Positions 34,832 to 53,116 of a stretch of DNA of 64,000 nucleotides are shown here, piece after piece. The stretch lies in contig NC_057862.1 of the NCBI RefSeq assembly GCF_019393635.1, forward strand, positions 700,851,825-700,915,824. The letters are read 5' to 3'. The translations under genes were made by a program, and so were the position numbers. The DNA comes from Dromiciops gliroides. Its lineage: Eukaryota; Chordata; Mammalia; Microbiotheria; Microbiotheriidae. A model generated the notes under the pieces. It saw only the letters and a program-made list of their open reading frames with translations. It was not told the DNA's origin and made no database searches. The stretch's first letter is position 1, and each line of letters opens with the position of its first letter.

Positions 34832-35637
34832 TATAGCTGCTCTTTTTATGGTGGCAAGGAATTGGAAATTGAGGAGATGCCCATCAATTTTCCCCCATGG
34901 CTGAACAAGTTGTGGTATATGAATGTAATGGAATACTATTGTGCTGTAAGAAACGATGAGCAGGCAGATTTCAGAGAAACCTGGAAGGACTTACATGAAC
35001 TGATGCTGAGTGAGATCAGCAGAACCAGAACACTGTACCCAGTATCAACAACATTGTGTGTTAATCAACTGTGATAGACTTGACTCTTCTCAGCAATGCA
35101 ATGATCCAAGGTAGTTCCAAAGGACTCAGAATGGAAAATGCTCTCCAAATCCAGAAAAAAAGAACTGTGGAATGTAGATGCAGATTGAACCATACTATTT
35201 CTACTTTTTTTGTTTTTCTTTTTTGAGGTTTTCCCCTTTTGCTCTGATTCTTCTTTCACGGCATGACTAATGCAGAAATATGGTTATTGTAATTGTACAT
35301 ATATAACCTATATCAGATTGCTTGCTGTATTGGAGAGCAGGGAGGGAGAAAAATTTGAAACTAATCTCTACGTGTAACTGGAAAATAATAAAATACTTCT
35401 ATGAAAAAAAAAAAAAGAAAAAAAAAGATGAATAAAGCACCGCCAAGTGCTGCATGCCTGGATTCTTTGAGCAGCAACTTGCTAACTGCAACACTAGGGC
35501 TCCTAACACTAGAGCTGTGCAACACTATGAGTGGTTAGCTGCGTTTCTAACAATGCTTACGGCCCAAACTGGTGTAATAGTCATTAATTTATAAGTAGCA
35601 AATTTAAGAAAACCAAGCCTACCCCCTCCCAATAATT

Positions 35638-35800
35638 TTTGTTGTTGTTGTTGTTTGTTTTTTTGGTGAGGCAATTGGGGTTAAGTGACTTGCCCAGGGT
35701 CACACAGCTAGTAAGTGTTAAGTGTCTGAGGCCAGATTTGAACTCAGGTCCTCCTGAATCCAGGGCTGGTGCTCTATCCACTGTGCCACCTAGCTGCCCC
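35638..35800 (-). repeat. MAR1-type SINE with (GTT)n tail
   Basis: The flanks 'cccaataatt' occur on both sides. The tail is a GTT/AAC repeat. Confidence 0.93.
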
Positions 35801-36168
35801 GCCCCCAATAATTGAATTAACACATGGTTCTATAAACAAAAAATCTATAAACCTCTGGTTAATTTGATTAAAAGAAAGAAAAAAGAAAACCAAATTACCA
35901 GCATCAAAAAATGAAAAGGGTGAACTCACCACCAACAAAGAAGAAATTAAAGCAATAAGTAGGAGCTATTTTGCCCAACTATATGCCAATAAATTTGACA
36001 AATTAAATGAAATGGATGAGTATTCACAAAAATATAAGCTGCTCAGACTAAGAAAAGAGGAAACAAAATCCTTAAATAAACCCATTTTAGAAAAAGCAAT
36101 TGAACAAGCCACGAATGAACTTCCTAAGAAAAAATCTCCAGGATCAGATGGGTTTAAAAGTGAATTTT

Positions 36169-36310
36169 AAGGGAGTAGCTAGGTAGTGCAATGGATAAAG
36201 CACTGGCCCTGGATTCAGGAGGACCTGAGTTCAAATCCAGCCTCAGACAACTGACCTTACTGTGTGACCCTGGGCGAGTCACTTAACCCTCATTGCCCCA
36301 GGGGGAAAAA
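36169..36310 (+). repeat. WSINE1-type SINE inside L1
   Basis: It is flanked by 'aagtgaattt' / 'aagtgaattc'. The tail ends 'cattgccccagggggaaaaa'. Confidence 0.9.
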
Positions 36311-36732
36311 GTGAATTCTACCAAACATTTAAAGAGCAATTAATTCCAATAGTATACAAATTATTTGGGAAAATAGGTGAAGAAGGAATCCTACCAAATT
36401 CCTTTGATGAGACAAATATAATGCTGATACATAAACCAGGAAGAGCAAAAATAGAGAAAAAAATTATAGCCCAATCTCCCTAATGAAAATTGATACAAAA
36501 ATTCTATATCAAATATTAGCAAAAAGATTACAATTTATCACCCAGATAATACACTATGACCAGGTGGAATTTATATCAGGAATGCAGGCAGGGCTGCTTC
36601 AATATTAGGGAAACTATCAACATAATTGACCACATCAATAACAAAACTAAGCAAAATCATATGATTACATCAATAGATACAGAGAAAGCTTTTGACAAAA
36701 TATAGCACCCATTCCTATTAAAAACACTAGAG

Positions 36733-36845
36733 GGGCAGCTAGGTGGTGCAGTGGATAGAGCACCAGCCCTGGAGTCAGGAGTACCTGAGTTCAAATCCGG
36801 CCTCAGACACTTGACACTTACTTTGCCCCACCAAAAAAACCCAAA
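36733..36845 (+). repeat. Internally deleted SINE inside L1
   Basis: The head and tRNA-like part are intact up to 'acttgacacttact', then it jumps to 'ttgccccaccaaaa'. The CORE segment is lost. Its flanks are 'aaaacactaga'. Confidence 0.88.
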
Positions 36846-38481
36846 AAACACTAGACATCATAGGAATAAGTGGAGCTTTCTTTAAGATAAAAAGCAGTAC
36901 CTATCTTAAACCATCAGCAAGAATTGTATGTAATGGGGATAAATTAGAAGCATTTTCAATAAGATCAGAGATGAAACAAGGATGTCCATTATCACCATTA
37001 TTATTCAATATTGTACTAGAGATGTTAGCCTTAGCAATAAGAGAAGAAAAAGAAATTGAAGGAATTAGAACAGGCAAAGAAGAAACAAAAATATCACTCT
37101 TTGCAGATAATATAATGATATACTTAGAGAATCCTAAAGAATCAACTAAAAAACTACTTGAAATAATTAACAACTTTAGCAAAGTTGCAGGATATAAAAT
37201 AAACCCACATATGTCATCAACATTTCTATATATGACCAATGAAGCACAGCAGAAAGAGAAAGAAAGAGAAATTCCATTTAAAATAACTGTAGACAATATA
37301 AAATATTTGGGAGTCTACCTGCCAAGGCAAACCCAGGAACTTTATGAACACAATTACAAAACACTTTTCGCACAAATAAAATCAGATCTAAATAAATGAA
37401 AAATATCAATTGCTCATGGGCAGGCTGTGCTAATATAATAAAAATAACAATTCTACCTAAATTAATTTACTTATTCAGTGCCATACCAAACTACCAAAAA
37501 TTATTTCATAAAGCTAGAAAAAATAATAACAAAATTCATCAGGAAGAACAAAAGGTCAAGAATATTAAGGGAATTAATGAAAAAAATGCAAAGGAAGGTG
37601 ACCTAGTTGTACCAGATCTAAAGCTATTCTATAAAACAGCAACCATCAAAACTATTTGGTACTGGCTAAGAAATAGAGTGGTGGATCAGTGGAATAGGTT
37701 AGGCACACAAAACACAGCAGTAAATGAACATAGCAATCTCCTGTTTGACAAACCCAAAGACTGTCGCCCCCAGGATAAGAACTCACTATTGAACAAAAAC
37801 TGCTGGGAAATCTGGAAAATAGCATGGCAGAAAGTAGGCATAGACCAACATCTTATACTGTACGTGAAAGTGAAGTCAAAATGGGTACAAGGACATATAG
37901 GGTGACTCCATAGACAAATTAGAAAAGGAAGGAATAGTTTACTTGTCAGATCTATGGAGAGAGGAAGAATTTATGACCAAAGATGAGATACAGAACATTA
38001 TGAAATGCAAAACAGATCATTTTGACTACTTTAAATTAAAAAGGATTTGCACAAACAAAACCAATGCAAGCAAGATTACAAGGAAAGCTGGGAAACAATT
38101 TTTAAAGACAGTGTTTTTTTATAAAAGCCTCATATCTAAAATATATAGAGAACTGAATCAAAGATATAAGAATACAAGTCATTCCCCAATTGAGAAATAG
38201 TCAAAGGGTATAAACAGGCAGTTTTTGGATAAAGAAATTAAAGGTATCTACAGCCATATGAAAAAGTGTCCTCAATCACTACTGAGTAGAGAAATGCAGA
38301 TTAAAACTATTCTGAGGTACTACCTCAGAATATATGACAAAAAAGGGAAATGAAAAATGTTGGAAAAGATGTGGGAAAATTGGAACACTAATGCACTGTT
38401 GGTGGAGCTGTGAACTGATCCAACCATTCTGGAGAGCAATTTGGAACCATGCCCAAAAAGGCTATAAAACTGTGGATACCA

Positions 38482-38625
38482 GGGGGCAGCTAGGTGGCGC
38501 AGTGGATAGAGCACTTGGCCCTGGATTCAGGAGGACCTGTGTTCAAATCTGGCCTCAGACACTTGACACTTTACTAGCTGTGTGACCCTGGATAAATCAC
38601 TTAACAAAAAACAAACAAAAAGAAA
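38482..38625 (+). repeat. Marsupial CORE-SINE inside L1
   Basis: 'ggggcagctaggtggcgcag' through 'ataaatcacttaacaaaaaa', flanked by 'tgtggatacc' / 'tgtgtatacc'. Confidence 0.9.
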
Positions 38626-38844
38626 AATTGTGTATACCCACCAATACCACTACTAGGTCTATATCCCAAAGAGATCATAAAAAAAAGAGGAAAAGGTTCC
38701 ACATGTACAAAAATATTTTTAGCTGCTTTTTGTGGTAGCAAAAAGTTGAAAATTGAGGGGATGTCCATCGATTGAGGAATGGCTAAACAAGTTGTGGTAT
38801 ATAAATGTAATGGAATACTATTGTGCTATAAGAAATGATAAGCA

Positions 38845-39010
38845 GGGGGCAACTAGGTGGCGCAGCAGATAGAGCACCAGCCCTGGAGTCAGGAGTACCT
38901 GAGTTCAAATCTGGCCTCAGACACTTAACACTTACTAGCTGTGTGACCCTGGGCAAGTCACTTAAATCCAACTGCCTCACTAAAAAATAAATTAAAAAAG
39001 AAAAAAGAAA
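38845..39010 (+). repeat. MAR1-type SINE inside L1
   Basis: It is flanked by 'agaaatgataagcagg' on both sides, with a long A-rich tail. Confidence 0.93.
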
Positions 39011-39377
39011 TAAAAAAAGAAATGATAAGCAGGTAGATTTCAAAAAACCTGGAAAGACTTGCATGAATTGATGCTGAGTGAAATGAGCAGAACCAAGAGA
39101 ACATTGTACACAGTATCAACATTCTGTGATTATCAACTGTGATAGACTCAACTCTTCTCAGCAATAAAACGATCCAAGATGATGCCAAAAGACTCATGGT
39201 GGAAAATGCTCTCTACATTTAGAAAAAGAACTATGGATTCTGAATGCAGATTGAAGCATACTATTTTTTACTTTTGTTGGTATTTTGTTATTGTTCTTGT
39301 TTATTCTTTTTTGTGTTTTTCCCTTTTGTTCTGATTCTTCTCTTACAATATGACTAATGGGGAAATATGTTTATTAA

Positions 39378-39835
39378 ATGTTTTATTTAGAATTTTTATT
39401 TTCCCAAATTACATGTAAAAACAAATTTTAACATCAAGTTTTTAAAACTTTGTGTTCCAAATTATTTTCCTCCCTTCCACCCTTAAGAACTCAAGCAATT
39501 CAATATAAGTTATACATGTGATGTCATGCAAAACATTACCACATTAGCCAGGTTGTGAAAAAAAAGACAAAAACAAAACTTCAGATAAAAGAACAAAAAA
39601 AAATATGCTTCAATCTGTATTCAGATACCATGAGTTCTCTGTAGATGGATTGCATTTTTCATAAGTCCTTCAGAGTTGTCTTGTATCATTGTATTGCTGA
39701 AAATAACTAAGTCATTCACAGCATATCATCTTACAATATTGCTGTTATTTTGTATACAGTACATTTCACTTTGCATCAACTCATGCCTTTCCAGGTTTTT
39801 CTGAGAGCATCCTGCTCATCATATTTTTTTTAGAG
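39378..39835 (-). repeat. L1 3' end
   Basis: 'ttcccaaattacatgtaaaa' and 'gtcttgtatcattgtattgc' are antisense L1 3' UTR and ORF2 end. It faces the end of the preceding + strand L1, tail to tail. Confidence 0.75.
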
Positions 39836-39860
39836 TATACTACATTTATATAGTACTTTG

Positions 39861-40001
39861 GGAGGGGGGGGGCTATAGGGGTTAAGTGACTTGCCCAGGG
39901 TCACACAGCTAGTAAGTGTCAAGTGTCTGAGGCTGAATTTGAACTCAGGTCCTCCTGAATCCAGGGCAGGTGCTTTATCCACTGTGCCACCTAGCTGCCC
40001 C
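39861..40001 (-). repeat. Marsupial CORE-SINE
   Basis: 'tatatagtacttt' flanks both sides. Confidence 0.92.
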
Positions 40002-40174
40002 TATATAGTACTTTAAAGAGAGATTTCTTTACAATAAACCCACGAGGTTGATAATTGCAACAACAGTAATAGATAACATTCATATAGTATCTTATATATA
40101 ACAAAGAATTTTCTTCACATTAGCCCAGCAAAGTACCATATCATCATTTAATCATCAGTCAAGTGAAAATAAGT

Positions 40175-40330
40175 TTAACATGATTGTAATGTATAACCTA
40201 TATCAGATCGTTTGCTGGCTTCAGGAGTGGGGAGGGAAGAGAGGGTGGGAGAAAAATTTGGAACTCAAAAAAACCTTTACATGTAATTGGAGAAAAATTT
40301 ACAAATAAAATATGAAAAAAAAATTTTCAA
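40175..40330 (+). repeat. L1 3' UTR fragment
   Basis: 'tgtataacctatatcagatc' and 'acatgtaattggagaaaaat' with an A-rich end match the 3' UTR seen at 35.3 and 63.6 kb. Confidence 0.75.
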
Positions 40331-40724
40331 CATTTTAAAAAGAGGGGGGCCCCGATCTAAGCCCTGAAGAGAATTAGGGGTTCTAAGAGGCAGGGGTTAG
40401 GAGGGAGGGCATTCTAGGCACTGGGATAGCCCCGGTCTAAAGAGAATGTAGCATCCATCCACAGGTACGTACTACTTGCCAGAGAAAAGAATAAGGCAGG
40501 TCGAATAACATATGGTAGCCCTAGAGTGAGTAAGACTCTGGACGTGACAGCTTCTGCGTTCTTAGATACTGGATGCTTCCCATTTTAAGACGTGCTTTCC
40601 TGTGGTTATCTCCTCTCCTCAAGTAAGTGGCAGAACTGAACCCGGAGCTTCTGACCCAGTTCAGGCCGATACTGCCTGCCTAGGCTGGGGGCAACAGCAA
40701 TGGTGTCTCTGGGGCAATCTCCCA

Positions 40725-41180
40725 TACTCACTCAGATCAGACATGGAGCAGGGCAGGGTCGGGCCCTTGATGGTCCTAGGGGGAGGGAAGCCCTCCTCCA
40801 GCAGAGCACAAGTAGCAGCGGTCAGATGAGCACCTACCAGTGCGAGGCTCCGAGTAACTGAATGCTCTGCAAACTTCGTGGGGTGCAGGGGTGCTGAGTG
40901 GGAGACTACGTAAGGTTCTGATTGTTGTTTCAACCTGGGGCCAAGGGAAGGGCAGTCGGCCCCGCCCCCCCACGCCCCGCCCAGGCCTGTGGAATAGTCA
41001 GACCCCACCCACAGCAGATCCAGTTCTCACACTCCCATGGTGGGGTGAGCAGCCAGGCCCTGCTCTCTTCCCCCACATCTCGAATCCCTTCTGGGAGGAT
41101 AACCAGGCCCCGCCCCCTGTCGGGCCCGCCCCCAGAACGGCCAGGTCTGGAGCTGTCCGCCCCCACCTGCTCCACTCCAG
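40725..41180 (-). promoter_or_regulatory. Candidate WDCP promoter and non-coding first exon
   Basis: Several GC boxes (for example 'ggccccgccccctgtcgg') lie at 40960-41150. Downstream on the minus strand there is a good donor, 'tctga/gtgagtat', at about 40733. WDCP needs an upstream 5' UTR exon, and in human its first exon lies close to FKBP1B in head-to-head arrangement. The assignment is an inference. Confidence 0.4.
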
Positions 41181-41289
41181 AGCCAGCAGGAGGCCTCCAA
41201 AGCCGGATCTCGGGCCCCAAGTGCATGTATGGAGGGTCCATGGCGACCTGGAGGAATGAGGCCGTGGCATTCTATTAACATACCCAAGA

Positions 41290-41470
41290 TTCCTTGGTTT
41301 TTCCCCTGCTGTATCACCCTGTTGACTCACATGGAACTTCTAGCCCACCAGGATCCCCAATCTTTTTCAGACAAAATACAACGTGGCCACCCTTCCTCAT
41401 CATCTTGTACTTCCAAAGTGTCCTCGTTTTCTCATTCTGTGTACACGTTCACACACTGATGTATAGGACT
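41290..41470 (+). repeat. L3/CR1 fragment, left of the GAPDH pseudogene
   Basis: 'gttgactcacatggaacttc' and 'ccaatctttttcagacaaaa' match the CR1-like copy at 15.5 kb. Its continuation lies at 42596-42650. Confidence 0.55.
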
Positions 41471-41639
41471 TTCTTGAGAAGATAGGACTCTTTCCTTCCC
41501 TCCTCTACTATGGGAGTGCTTTGGGACAAGGATGTGGGTGGGGCAGGGAATCGCCAGTGTAAGGATGTGGGTTAGGGATGTGTACTCCCAAAGAGGAGCT
41601 CCTTTTTGGCCTGGGGAGGAAGATCCGCGGCTTTCCACT

Positions 41640-42517
41640 TTACTCCCTGGAGGCCACGGAGCCCAGGTCTACTACACAGTTGCTGTAACCACACTTTTTG
41701 TCATATCCAGGAATGAGTTGAAGACAACAGCAGCACCAGCATCCAAGGTAGAAGAGAGGGGCTTGCTGTTAAAGTTAGAGGATAGAACCTGGTCTTCTGT
41801 GTAGCCCAAGATGCCCTTCCAGGGTCCTTCTGATTCCTGCTTCACCACATTCTTGACATCATCATATCTGGCAGGTTTCTCCACACCACAGGCCAGACCC
41901 ACAAGAGATACACTGGGAGTAGGAACACAGAAGGCCATGCCTGTCAGTTTCCCATTCAGCTCAGGTACAACCTGGCCTGTAGCTTCAGCAGCACCTACGG
42001 AAGCAGGGGTGATGTTCTGAGCAGCATCACAGGGGCCACCTACTGTCTTCTCAGAAGCGGTATCCTTCCACAATACCCAAGTTGTTCTGAATGACCTTGT
42101 CTAAGGAGGACAAGCAATGGTGGTGCAGGAGGCATTACTGACCATCTTAAGAGAATTATACTTATTCTCATGGTTCACTCCCATCCTGAACACTGGGGCA
42201 TCAGCAGAAGGGGCAGAGATAATGACCCAGTTGGCTCCACCCTTCAAGTGAGTCCCAGACTTTTCCATGGTGGTAAAGAGACCAGTAGACAACAACACAC
42301 TAGGCTCCAGTGGGATCCCCCTCCCGAAAGGTGGCAATGGCTTCTCCATTCTCAACTCTGACGGTGCCTTTGAACTTGCCAGGGGTGGAATCATTAAAAA
42401 CATATAAACTGTGTAACTGAAGCCAACAAAGGGGTCATCGATGAGCACAATGTTGACTCCAGCCCTGGTTACCAGGAGCCCAATTCAGTCAAATCCCTTG
42501 ACTCCAACTTTTACCAT
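41640..42517 (-). pseudogene. Processed GAPDH pseudogene
   Basis: Reading the minus strand from 42517 gives MVKVGVKGF, then an in-frame TGA where Gly-Arg should be. The frame later gives [21 protein letters not shown]-like, [48 protein letters not shown] and [19 protein letters not shown]. No introns are present. The active-site Cys in SNASCTT is kept, but frame changes and stops disrupt the frame, for example between the 42101-42448 and 41672-42073 reading frames. A TAA at 41640-41642 corresponds to the normal end. This is a retrocopy of the glycolytic enzyme. Confidence 0.92.
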
Positions 42518-42595
42518 CTTGTTTCAGGGATTTGACTGCAGAAATGGGTCCTGGCACCAACTTGGGAGAAGAGCTGAGGGCCAAAACTCACCTTT

Positions 42596-42650
42596 TTAAA
42601 CTCAAGTGTAACACTTGACATTTTTCTCTATTAAATTTTTAAAATGAAAT
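42596..42650 (+). repeat. L3/CR1 fragment, right of the GAPDH pseudogene
   Basis: 'tttttaaactcaagtgtaac' and 'tctctattaaatttttaaaa' are the next CR1 3' sequence after the part at 41.3-41.5 kb. Confidence 0.55.
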
Positions 42651-42979
42651 GATATTCAGGGCCAGTGCTTTAGCCTCGATTCTGTCACTCAATGCCTCCA
42701 TTTTCTCACTACCCCTTTGTCATCTTTCCCAAGTCAGCAGGGACCTGGGAACCACCACATGACTCCACTTCCTCCTCTCTCCTTTTCTCACTTGGTTTCC
42801 TCTTTTGACTCATCTGCCCCCAAGCAAGGCAGTATCATTGGTCCAGCTTTCACACTGAGTATTCTTGTCAAGTCATCACTTCACTCAATACCTGTGTGCA
42901 CCTGGACGACTTGCCAGCCTGGAGCTCCAGCTCTAGCCTCTGTTGGAATGCAGTGTCTGCTGCATATGTTGCACCCGCA

Positions 42980-42983
42980 CCCA

Positions 42984-43025
<42 letters not shown>
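42980..43025. repeat. (CA)n microsatellite
   Basis: An almost perfect run of about 21 CA units. An alternating purine/pyrimidine stretch at 43140-43210 follows soon after. Confidence 0.95.
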
Positions 43026-43026
<1 letters not shown>

Positions 43027-43819
43027 CAATACTGTCTGATGAAGAACTGGGAAAGACTTAACTATTCTCCACAATACAATGATCCAAGATAATTGCAAAG
43101 GACTATTGATGGAACATACTATCAACCTCCAAAGGAAACTGCATGCATGTATGCACACATGCGTGTATATGTATGTGCATGTGTGTATGCACACATGTGC
43201 ATGTGTTTTAATTCTGAACACAGGTAACCAAATAGCAATCCTGAGAATGGTTTTCAGCAGCCTGGCAAGGATCATTGGAGTTTCAGTGGTCTGGAGCATC
43301 TTCGTCCCTTAGTGAGAACTAGCTTCACTAAGGGAGGCTCCCCAGGGAAATGCTTGTTGGGGCTTAGAGAACTGATTGTTAAATTTTCAGTGTGAGCATT
43401 TATACCTCAGAAACTATCAAACCACAAACCAGGGCCTGAATTGCTGTGTTTTGTTTTGTTTTTCTTTGTAGATTTAAGAAAGTGATGGACAAAATGTTAA
43501 TACACATTTAACTTAAAAGTATGTCAGGAGCACATTTCTCTCCCTCTCCATAGAACCTGTTGTTAAATATTTACTAGCACACCCCTGCCTAAAGAGAATC
43601 ACCAACAACAGGAAGACAATCCAAACCCAAGTTTGACAGAGAATATGTGTCTCCTTGGCAGTCTGGCAAAATGTTTCGTGTTCTGAATGTTTCTGTTCAC
43701 CTTCAGCCTCCTGGGTGTGTATAAGAGCAATTATGTTACTGTTGCTTGTTTAAGTCTTGGAAGGGAGGAGATAAATAGCATGACTTTCTTTGTCCATTGA
43801 GTCTCTTTAGTGAAGGGGA

Positions 43820-44670
43820 AGGAGTAAGCATCTAAGTGCCCACTATGTGCCAGGCCCCATGCTAAGCACATTACAAATGTTATCTTATTTGATCCTCACA
43901 ATAACACTGGGGAGTAGGTGCTATTATTATCCCAATTTTACAGTTGAAGAAACTGAAACAGACAGAAGTAAAGTGACTTGCCCAGGGTAACATAGATAAT
44001 GAGTGTCTGAGGCTCGATTTGAACTCAGGTCTTTAAAAAAAAAACTTTTATTTAAGGTTTTGAGTTCCAAATTTTATCCTTGAAGTGATAAGCAACTAGA
44101 TATAGGTTATACATGTGAAATTATGTAAAGCATTACCATATTAGTCATTCCATAAAAGAAAATTTGAATAAAACAAAAGAAAAAAGGAAAGTGAATAGAT
44201 AAGTCATTCACAGTTCTTCATCCAACAATATTTCTGTCTCTTTGCACAATGTTCTCTTGATTCTGCTCTCTTCACTATACATCAGTTCATACAAGTCTTT
44301 CCAGGCTGTTCTGAAATCATCCTGCTTGTTCTTTCTTAGAGCACAATCATATCCCAACAACATCATATACCACAGCTTGTTCAGTCATTCCCCAATTGAG
44401 GGACATTCCTTTAATTTCCAATTCTTAGCCACCACAAAAAGAGCTGCTATAAATATTTTTTTCATACAAATAGGTCTTTTTCTCTTTTGGGGGATGATGC
44501 CTTTGGGAAATAAACCTAGCAGAGGTATTGCTGGATCAAAGGGTATGCACAGTTCTATAGCCCTTTGGGCCTATTTCCAAATTGCTCTCCAGAGTGACTG
44601 GATCTGTTGAATTCAGGTCTTCCTGACTCCAGGGCCAGAACTCTATCCACTGTGCCACCAAGCAGCCAAG
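43820..44670 (+). repeat. MIR3-type element split by an L1 3' end (44036-44606, minus)
   Basis: The MIR half ends 'tttgaactcaggtcttta'. It resumes at about 44607 with 'gaattcaggtcttcctgact' and ends 'ccactgtgccaccaagcagc'. The inserted L1 is on the minus strand, with 'agctgctataaatatttttt' and 'cagagtgactggatc'. Confidence 0.8.
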
Positions 44671-46119
44671 GGAAACTCTAGAAAGGGGCCAAACCTAAGC
44701 TCTCCATGACTCTCCTTGGGGAACCTGAAGTCAGGACCTGCACAGGTACAGAGGGGCCCCTTTGTGGCATGGATGAGGAAATAGCCCAGGCTCTGGGGCC
44801 AAGAGAGGGGTGTGTGTATGTGCGTGTGTGTCTATGTGCATGCTCCCATGGGTCTATCTGTACTTGTGTATGTGTGTGTGAGAAATGCTTCTTCAATGAC
44901 TGTCCTCCTGGGCCTGGCACCATCCTGGAGGATCAGCTACTCATCCTTCCATTTGCAGAACCACTTTCCTCCATATTGTCTCAGTCCTTGACCTCCTCAG
45001 CTCAAACTTCAGCCGTTCCTTCCCTATTTAGTAAATCTAAACAACTCAGCCTGGTATTCAAAGCCTTCCAGTCTCGATACAATCAGCCTTTAGTTCCAGA
45101 AAAATGAGGAGTCTTTCTGTCCACTAATTAGGGTGCACCCTCTGCCAAAGTCTCTCCCACTCTTCAGTCATGGGCCAGCTGCTCTGAAACCTTCCGTGCC
45201 TCCCACAGATGAAAGGGATACTGCTCCCTACACTTTTCAGAATTTTCTCATTTTCCTCTGGACTTTCTTGCGGACCCCCCCCCCCCGGACAATGGGGCTT
45301 GTGACTGATTTTCTTTTGGCATGGGGCACCAAGATTTGTGACTGGTATTACACAAATATTCTGAATTTCATTCTTTAAACGACTAATGCTTCAAAGTCAT
45401 CATGGAGAGACAGAAAAGATGCTGGGTATGAACCCCAGCTCTGACACACTGCCCTGGGGGATGGCGAATTAGTGCTTCTTGTCTTCTGGACCTCATCAAT
45501 AGGGGAGGGTCCCTCCCTGCTCCGGCGATAGGGGCCAGGGGCCACAGGGGGCCTGTCTCGGGTGGGATCTTGTGACTAGTTGAGGGCTGCTGATATGAGG
45601 GCTTATCTGAGAGGCTGCTACAAGCCTGGGAGGCTGAGTTTCCTTTAATAGCATCAGTGAGAAAGCATCTGTGGCCACCCTGGAGGGAGGGGGCAGGAGA
45701 GGCTGGGGAAGCAGCTCACTGGCAGCCTCTCGTTCCCATCTGATTCTTCCCGATTTGGAGACCCCGCTCTCTCACACAGCACTCGGGATTGTGGCAGACC
45801 CAGGATGGCAGGAAGCTTCTCCTCAACAAGAAACCCAAGCAGAGAACAGCCTGGTGCACTTGGGCAGTACCTTGAGATCGATAAAGCACTTTCCTCCCTA
45901 CAAGCCCTCCTCCCAGAGGTCAGGCCCATCCCCAATGCAGAAAGGGTCACTGAGGCTTGGTCCCGGGCACAGAGGCCGACAGTCTGCCAGAAATTAGCTT
46001 CAAGGGCCAGGCTGTGGGGGCTCCAGGCTGGGGGGGGGGGCCTCCCCGCCCTTCCCCCACCCCAGGCAGTGTATCCCTGGTTCCCCTGGCTGTGATGCGG
46101 GGCCCCTCAAGGTGGGGGC

Positions 46120-46301
46120 CAGTAAGGGAGCGCCGGCCCCGCCTCCCCAGGCTCCCGGGGCGGAGGGAAGCGCTGCATTGGCCACGGGCTGGCCTGTCAG
46201 GGCGGAGTCCCAGAGGCCGGCCGGCAGCAGCTGTGGTGGCAGTGCCAGCAGAGGCAGAGACGGCTGCTGGCAACCCTGGGACTGGGGAGGACCGGGTCGC
46301 C
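46120..46301 (+). promoter_or_regulatory. FKBP1B proximal promoter / 5' UTR
   Basis: GC boxes ('ggccccgcctccccag', 'ggggcggagg') and an inverted CCAAT box ('gcattggcc' near 46175) lie upstream of a strong start, 'gtcgccATGG'. Confidence 0.6.

Positions 46302-53116
<6,815 letters not shown>

Larger units (their letters stand above)
33579..35418 (+). repeat. L1 LINE, ORF2 3' half to poly(A), two SINE insertions
   Basis: Frames read the L1 reverse transcriptase ([33 protein letters not shown]), then the late ORF2 part (YMNVMEYYCAVRNDEQ, FRETWKDLHELMLSEISR). The 3' UTR ends in A-runs at about 35400. SINEs lie at 34014 and 34673. Several stops and frame changes break ORF2, and an internal segment between the two halves is missing. 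Confidence 0.87.
35860..39385 (+). repeat. L1 LINE, long ORF2 remnant, four SINE insertions
   Basis: ORF2 is readable in pieces. Examples are MKQGCPLSPLLFNIVLEM and ISLFADNIMIYLENPKES, the reverse-transcriptase core in which the usual catalytic FADD reads FADN. Others are YLGVYLPRQTQELY and FWRAIWNHAQKGYK. SINEs sit at 36169, 36733, 38482 and 38845. This is the longest L1 in the window (about 3.5 kb). It is 5'-truncated and inactive. Confidence 0.88.
32133..40729 (-). other. WDCP 5' intron (probable), L1- and SINE-rich
   Basis: The acceptor 'tttcag/gtacc' lies just upstream of the WDCP ATG exon, so the first exon is further right. The sequence between is mostly L1 and SINE; 32134-33300 has no repeat that I recognise. 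Confidence 0.6.
42660..45640. other. Upstream flank of FKBP1B, repeats only
   Basis: It contains a (CA)n microsatellite, an L1 3' scrap, a MIR split by an L1, an L2-like C/T-rich stretch (about 44935-45380) and no recognised exon. Confidence 0.6.

Noticed and set aside
37396-37905. Possible host gene from a 169-codon frame
   Set aside because: The protein is L1 ORF2 (INCSWAGCANIIKITILPKL), part of the long L1 remnant.
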